Shown one piece after another: positions 30,267 through 33,530 of a stretch of DNA of 33,530 nucleotides. The stretch comes from DATCZS01 sp036525795 (lineage in GTDB: Bacteria; Actinomycetota; Acidimicrobiia; Spongiisociales; ZC4RG35): positions 1 to 33,530 of the forward strand of contig DATCZS010000062.1 of the NCBI GenBank assembly GCA_036525795.1. Direction: 5' to 3'. Every line of letters starts with the position of its first letter. The first letter of the stretch is position 1. The notes under the pieces were generated by a model that saw only the letters and a list, made by a program, of their open reading frames with translations, had not been told where the DNA came from and made no database searches. The position numbers and the translations under genes are program-made.

Positions 30267-31511
30267 ATGACACCGCGAACCTCATTCCACCGACAGGTCC
30301 TGGCTCTGAGCCTGCTCGTGATCGCCACGGCCTGTGGTGGCCAGGTCACGGAGCAGGGGCCAGCGAACGCCCCGACCTCGACGGTCGCAGCGACGACTGG
30401 CACCACAGGCCTATCGAGTCCGATTCCCGACTACTCGTGGGAGCTCAACGGCACCGGCACCGCGACCACCGGAGACCTCGATGTCGAGTTTCTGGGCGCC
30501 TTCGACGCCACTCCGGGAGCTGTCAGCTTTGACGGATACACCGGGCATGCCGTCACCACCGGGCCCTTCGCACTCGACACGGCCGCGTCGTTCACCATCG
30601 CAGCCTGGGTTAACTACGCCGCCCGGTCGGAGATCGCAGCCGCCGTCAGCCAGTTGGCAGAAGTGACCGGCGTGTTTCAGCTCGGCGTGGGCGAGGCGAG
30701 CCAGTGGTGGTTCATGATGAAGACCGAGGATCGGACTGGCCTCGACTACGCAGTGTGGGTCGACGGCCCACCGGCGAAACCAGGTGGACAATGGACCCAT
30801 CTGGTCGGGGTCTCCGATCAGGGCGACGGGATGCTCCGCCTGTTCCTGGATGGTGAGCTCGCCGGGGAGGTGCCCTTCGATGCTCCTCTTGGAGCGAACG
30901 GTCCTCTGACGATCGGACGCGCCCAGTTCGATGCGACCCCGGGCAACTTCTGGCCGGGAGCGATCGACCTGGTGCAGGTCTTTCAGAGGGCACTGGATGA
31001 GGACCAGGTCGCCGAGCTGAACGCCGTCAACCGTCCGCAGGATCCTCCCCCGGCGATGCCGGCCCCCGACCCCTCCACCTACGCCGAAGGGATCCTCACC
31101 GGCACCTGGGATTACGTGATCCCGGCGGAGGACGCCCCCATTCTCCGTGACGCGTTGGGAGTTCCGGACGCGAAGGAGCTTGGAATCCGAATCGGATTCG
31201 ACGGCCACACCTGGTGGCAAGGGTTCGTGATCGACGGAGAGCTGATGTTGGAGCCGGGCGGGGTACCGGCCGGGGACGGTGGGACGTTCTTGATCGACGG
31301 ATCGGTGATGGTCCAGGCAAACGCCTGGGGCCACGGTGTCCTCGAGTGGAGACTGGAGGACGACCAACTCAGTCTGGCCATCCTCGAGATCTGCAACGAC
31401 GAGACCGGGGTCTGCCTGACCGATCGCAACCAGATCCTCGAGGCCGACCCGTTCGTGTTCGCGGTAGTGGAACACACCTATGTCAAGAGCGGAGACGACG
31501 GAGGCTACTGA
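30267..31511 (+). CDS. LamG/concanavalin-like lipoprotein
   Basis: A 414-residue predicted lipoprotein (MTPRTSFHRQVLALSLLVIATAC, acylated Cys23), then a Ser/Thr-rich linker (about 26-52). Residues about 55-260 form a LamG-like jelly roll: YSWELNGTGTAT, GAVSFDGYTGHAV, SFTIAAWVNY, QWTHLVGVSDQGDGMLRLFLDGELAGEVPF, GPLTIGRAQFDATPGNFWPGAIDLVQVFQRALDEDQVAEL. Such domains bind sugars or proteins at the cell surface. Residues about 285-410 form a second, lipocalin-like beta domain (TGTWDYVIPAED..., LEWRLEDDQLSLAIL) with a CNDETGVC pair. GAAAGG lies seven nt before ATG. It is 71 nt after the secreted-protein gene, probably in the same transcript. Confidence 0.8.
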   Translation: MTPRTSFHRQVLALSLLVIATACGGQVTEQGPANAPTSTVAATTGTTGLSSPIPDYSWELNGTGTATTGDLDVEFLGAFDATPGAVSFDGYTGHAVTTGPFALDTAASFTIAAWVNYAARSEIAAAVSQLAEVTGVFQLGVGEASQWWFMMKTEDRTGLDYAVWVDGPPAKPGGQWTHLVGVSDQGDGMLRLFLDGELAGEVPFDAPLGANGPLTIGRAQFDATPGNFWPGAIDLVQVFQRALDEDQVAELNAVNRPQDPPPAMPAPDPSTYAEGILTGTWDYVIPAEDAPILRDALGVPDAKELGIRIGFDGHTWWQGFVIDGELMLEPGGVPAGDGGTFLIDGSVMVQANAWGHGVLEWRLEDDQLSLAILEICNDETGVCLTDRNQILEADPFVFAVVEHTYVKSGDDGGY

Positions 31512-31740
31512 GAGGATTCGGTCGCAATAGCTCGGAACCGCACCAGGATTTCGGCGCCCCCCTGCCGCCGGTTCCGGGCTTCGACCGATCCGCCGTAAGC
31601 TTCGACCAGATCTCCGACGGTGGTCGGTCCATCCCGGAATCCGAGGAGCCGGCCGCTTCCACGAACCGGTCGAACACGGCACCTCGGTGCGTCGAGCACG
31701 GCTCCCACGACAGCGCCGATGACCGAGGTCCCGCAGAGCC
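31508..31740 (-). pseudogene. Histidine kinase C-terminal fragment
   Basis: Minus-strand frames give VFDRFVEAAGSSDSG and, shifted, GDLVEAYGGSVEARNRRQGGAEILVRFRA: the end of a HATPase_c domain (FDRFxR....GLGLAIVRDLVEAHGGxVxAxNxxGGGAxFxVRLP). The GLGLAIV part is lost and at least one frameshift is present, so it is a relic. It overlaps the end of the LamG gene tail to tail. Confidence 0.6.
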
Positions 31741-31813
31741 TTCAGGGTTGTGTCAAGTCTGGGTACCCGCACGACGGGTTGGCTCCGGTACCTCCACGAC
31801 ACTTCGTTTGGGG

Positions 31814-32061
31814 TTAGGAAGCAGCGTTGACCCGGCCGGGACGGCCGGTGGGGACGGCGAAGGCACCGTGTTCTTTGTCCGGGTCGTGTTTGATGGCGTG
31901 GCTACGGACCACTCTTCCACCGGCGGAGATCTCGACCGTGTCGCCACCCGCACCTCGAGCTGCTGACGCCGGTAGGGGTTGCCGACCCGGTAGGTCACCC
32001 CGGCAAAACATATGCTCCCTGATCCATCGACCTCGAAAGCCTGAAACGGCAGAATCCCCAC
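31814..32061 (-). pseudogene. IS481-like transposase C-terminal fragment
   Basis: Minus-strand reading gives FEVDGSGSICFAGVTYRVGNPYRRQQLEVRV and, after a frameshift near 31945, GDTVEISAGGRVVRSHAIKHDPDKEHGAFAVPTGRP. This resembles the C-terminal beta domain of IS481/IS30-type integrase-core transposases. The catalytic DDE core and inverted repeats are absent. It sits just inside the tRNA-proximal edge of the integrated region. Confidence 0.5.
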
Positions 32062-32075
32062 TGGCTACAGGGGAT
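32054..32075 (-). terminator. tRNA-Val terminator-like hairpin
   Basis: ATCCCC-N10-GGGGAT, a six-bp stem starting 9 nt after the tRNA 3' end in tRNA sense. It is the counterpart of the hairpin at 24957-24980. Confidence 0.5.
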
Positions 32076-32082
32076 CCGTCAG

Positions 32083-32128
32083 GTGGGCGCTACTGGGATC
32101 GAACCAGTGACCTCTGCCGTGTGAAGGC
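32083..32128 (-). repeat. 46-bp att copy inside the intact tRNA-Val gene
   Basis: It is identical to 24987-25032. Here the sequence continues into the rest of a complete tRNA, so this copy restored the functional gene after integration. The element therefore lies to the left, between the two copies (7,096 bp apart). Confidence 0.85.
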
Positions 32129-32155
32129 AGCGCTCTCCCGCTGAGCTAAGCGCCC
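32084..32155 (-). tRNA. tRNA-Val(CAC)
   Basis: A 72-nt tRNA that folds fully: acceptor GGGCGCT/AGCGCCC, D-arm GCTC-AGCGGGA-GAGC, anticodon arm CTGCC-TTCACAC-GGCAG with anticodon CAC, variable AGGTC, T-arm ACTGG-TTCGATC-CCAGT, discriminator A. CCA is not encoded. Its 3' part is the integration target of the neighbouring region. Confidence 0.97.
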
Positions 32156-32182
32156 CAGTCTTGGGTCGGACTGTGGGGCGGG

Positions 32183-32188
32183 ATTGTA
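32183..32188 (-). promoter_or_regulatory. -10 box of the tRNA-Val gene
   Basis: TACAAT on the minus strand, 27 nt upstream of the mature tRNA 5' end, so the primary transcript would have a leader of about 20 nt. A -35 is weak (TTCTCT at 18-nt spacing). Confidence 0.5.
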
Positions 32189-32321
32189 GCGAGCCCACTT
32201 GTGCCGAGAGAATCCCACCGGGTCAACCAGGAGGGAACCCTTGACGGCTGGCGGGAGAGGAACCGAACGCCTCTCCCCCGGCGGTGACTCGTCCCTCACG
32301 CTTGAAATGAGGAGGTGTTCG

Positions 32322-32513
32322 GTGGTTTCAACCTCACCATTCAACATCGTCGAGCGCGAAGACCTGACGCCGATGTGCCCTCACTGTGGTGCGGCTCTCG
32401 CCGAGGTCTACGCCCGCACGCGGGGTGTGCCGTTGCTTCAGGGCCGAAGCGTGCTGTTCTTCTGCCCGTCCTGCTCCAAGGTGCTCGGCTTCGGCCAGGA
32501 GCGCATTGCCTGA
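32322..32513 (+). CDS. Small zinc-ribbon protein
   Basis: A 63-residue protein with two CxxC pairs, MCPHCGAALAEVY and FFCPSCSKVLGFGQE, separated by about 26 residues: a zinc-ribbon fold. A hydrophobic LLQGRSVLFF strand precedes the second pair. GTG at 32322 follows a perfect AGGAGG by six nt, which decides the start over a longer frame. It is probably co-transcribed with the metallopeptidase gene 22 nt downstream. A nucleic-acid- or protein-binding role is likely; nothing more specific can be said. Confidence 0.8.
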   Translation: MVSTSPFNIVEREDLTPMCPHCGAALAEVYARTRGVPLLQGRSVLFFCPSCSKVLGFGQERIA

Positions 32514-32535
32514 GCCCTCTGGTTGAATCCCCGGC

Positions 32536-32886
32536 ATGTTCATGCGGGAGTTCGAGGCAGTGGTCGACCGGGTCTTGGACGAGCTTCCCGAGTGGGTTCT
32601 GGCCCGTATCGACAATCTCGTCGTGGTGGTGGAAGAGCACCCGAGCCGGGAGCAGGACCCGTCCGGAGAGCTCCTGGGGCTGTACGAGGGCGTCAACCTG
32701 CACGAGCGGTCGGGCGACTACTACGGCGTCATGCCCGACCAAATCACCGTCTTCCGCCAGCCGCACCTCCGGCTCGGACTGGAACGGGCAGAACTGGAGG
32801 CCGAGATCCGCAAGACCGTGCTCCACGAGATCGCCCATCACATCGGCATCGACGACGACCGTCTCCACGAACTCGGCTGGGATTGA
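32536..32886 (+). CDS. Small zincin-like metallopeptidase family protein
   Basis: A 116-residue protein of the minimal zincin family (PF06262-type). It starts with a helical MFMREFEAVVDRVLDELPEWVLARIDNLVVVVEEHPS, has LGLYEGVNLHERSGDYYGVMPDQITVFRQPH in the middle, and ends with VLHEIAHHIGIDDDRLHELGW. The HExxH zinc site is at about residues 97-101, with an Asp/His-rich tail for the third ligand. The substrates of these small enzymes are not well known. There is no clear ribosome binding site; coupling to the zinc-ribbon gene 22 nt upstream is likely. ATG at 32542 is an alternative start. Confidence 0.88.
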   Translation: MFMREFEAVVDRVLDELPEWVLARIDNLVVVVEEHPSREQDPSGELLGLYEGVNLHERSGDYYGVMPDQITVFRQPHLRLGLERAELEAEIRKTVLHEIAHHIGIDDDRLHELGWD

Positions 32887-32893
32887 GCTTCTT

Positions 32894-33289
32894 TCAGGTG
32901 CGACGAGTGCGCGGAACTCCAGCTGCCTTCAAGGTGGCAGCCGCCACCCCGGACTCCCGCCAGGCCGCGTATGAGATGCCTTTCCGGTCCGAATAGGACC
33001 GTGCAACCTCGATGAAATCCCGCTCGAGGCCTTCGATGTCCTCGGAATCGGCGAGCGAAGCCAACTGGTCCTCTGCATCGAGTCTCGCCTGGGTCAATTC
33101 GACCCTCCTGAGGGGATCGGATTCGGCGTCGATCTTCGCCTGTAACGCCTCGATGCGCCCTGCAACCGACTCCCTCGTCACGGGCCGTCCCGGGCGACGA
33201 GCCCCAAGCGCATTCAGATAGGACTTGATGATCCGGGATTCACGTCTCCCGGCGGCCAATGCGGCCGTGTGCTCATCTGACATGGGCAT
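32894..33289 (-). CDS. Coiled-coil protein of unknown function, actinobacterial type
   Basis: A 131-residue soluble protein. Residues about 10-85 are charged and helical (GRRESRIIKSYLNALGARRPGRP, RIEALQAKIDAESDPLRRVELTQARLDAEDQLASL), and the C terminus (LERDFIEVARSYSDRKGISYAAWRESGVAAATLKAAGV) looks like a small HTH-like helical end. Similar proteins with a KGISYAAWR motif are common actinobacterial hypotheticals (recalled). ATG at 33289 has GGGAGG ten nt upstream; ATG at 33325 would add 12 residues and has no such site. It is convergent with the metallopeptidase gene (7 nt between stops). Confidence 0.75.
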   Translation of the reverse strand: MPMSDEHTAALAAGRRESRIIKSYLNALGARRPGRPVTRESVAGRIEALQAKIDAESDPLRRVELTQARLDAEDQLASLADSEDIEGLERDFIEVARSYSDRKGISYAAWRESGVAAATLKAAGVPRTRRT

Positions 33290-33403
33290 GAGTGGCGGTC
33301 CTCCCTCGCTGCTAGGTTCGCTCATAATGCCACACATTCCCGTCACCGGCACCGGCCTAAGGCTCGATGTGTCGGCGATCGACACAGGAAGGATTGGGTC
33401 CCG

Positions 33404-33530
33404 ATGAACCGGCTGGGCGGTGCGATCGCCCACAAAGCAGGCCTTGGCCTCGACAGAACAAGGGCCGGGACCTCGGCCGTGATGGATCTCCCCAAAGACC
33501 ACCGCATGGATTCCGTTCAAAGTCGGATCG
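33404..33530 (+). CDS. Possible gene start at the window edge
   Basis: ATG at 33404 follows AGGAAGG by eleven nt and opens a frame to the window end (MNRLGGAIAHKAGLGLDRTR...). It is divergent from the coiled-coil gene. I do not recognise the 42 residues visible, and the minus strand is also open here, so this is tentative. Confidence 0.3.
   Translation, partial: MNRLGGAIAHKAGLGLDRTRAGTSAVMDLPKDHRMDSVQSRI

Noticed and set aside
32523..32535. TTGAAT 7 nt before the metallopeptidase ATG as a leaderless promoter
   Set aside because: It lacks the A at position 2 of the -10 box and has no -35. Co-transcription from the zinc-ribbon gene is simpler.

Overview
The window is high-GC DNA with dense coding on both strands. 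It looks like an uncultured actinobacterium, plausibly from the Acidimicrobiia or a neighbouring class. The reasons are an F420/PPOX-type flavin-fold protein, a SARP-type regulator, RRM proteins, a tRNA gene without encoded CCA, many GTG starts, and several promoters placed so that the transcript would begin at the start codon (leaderless mRNA). The taxonomic guess is inference only.

Layout. (1) Positions 1-5009, minus strand: a very tight operon of a rifampin-phosphotransferase-like PEP-utilizing enzyme, a HupE/UreJ-type membrane protein, a DUF6512-like membrane protein, two divergent PlsY-like acyltransferases and the start of a PfkB sugar kinase. Four of the five junctions overlap or abut. 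(2) 5232-9494: a small-molecule metabolism block with a 3-hydroxyisobutyrate-dehydrogenase-family enzyme, a Gfo/Idh/MocA oxidoreductase, an EboE-type TIM-barrel protein and an ACMSD-like amidohydrolase. (3) 9878-14752: an SSI-like lipoprotein, a small HTH protein, a PPOX-fold protein, a class III cyclase with TPRs and an SDR. (4) 14960-18242: RNA-biology genes (a DEAD-box helicase fused to an RRM, a stand-alone RRM protein, a small possibly Sm-like protein) and three small proteins. (5) 18364-22585: an alpha/alpha-barrel glycosidase-like protein, a membrane adenylate cyclase carrying a YheO-type PAS domain, and an antitoxin/nucleotidyltransferase toxin pair.

(6) 22.6-32.2 kb is accessory DNA at a tRNA-Val(CAC) gene. 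A 46-bp exact copy of the tRNA 3' part lies 7.1 kb away, with different short tandem repeats on its two sides (TGTGGGGTT on the left, TGACGGACAC on the right). This looks like integrase arm sites of two elements accreted in tandem. No integrase remains. The cargo is two cysteine-rich proteins and a DUF4440 protein in the left part. The right part has a 1397-residue SARP-NTPase-TM-propeller regulator, divergent from a secreted protein and a LamG-like lipoprotein. Four 7-bp elements with exact 11-bp phasing sit immediately upstream of the regulator's -35 box, as expected for SARP binding. Gene relics (TolB-like propeller, histidine kinase, IS481-like transposase) lie near the element edges.

(7) 32.3-33.5 kb: a zinc-ribbon protein, a small zincin-like metallopeptidase, a coiled-coil protein and the start of an unidentified gene.

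The best candidates for undescribed systems are the six-gene PlsY/PEP-transferase operon and the membrane-tethered SARP regulator with its phased operator and divergent exported cargo.
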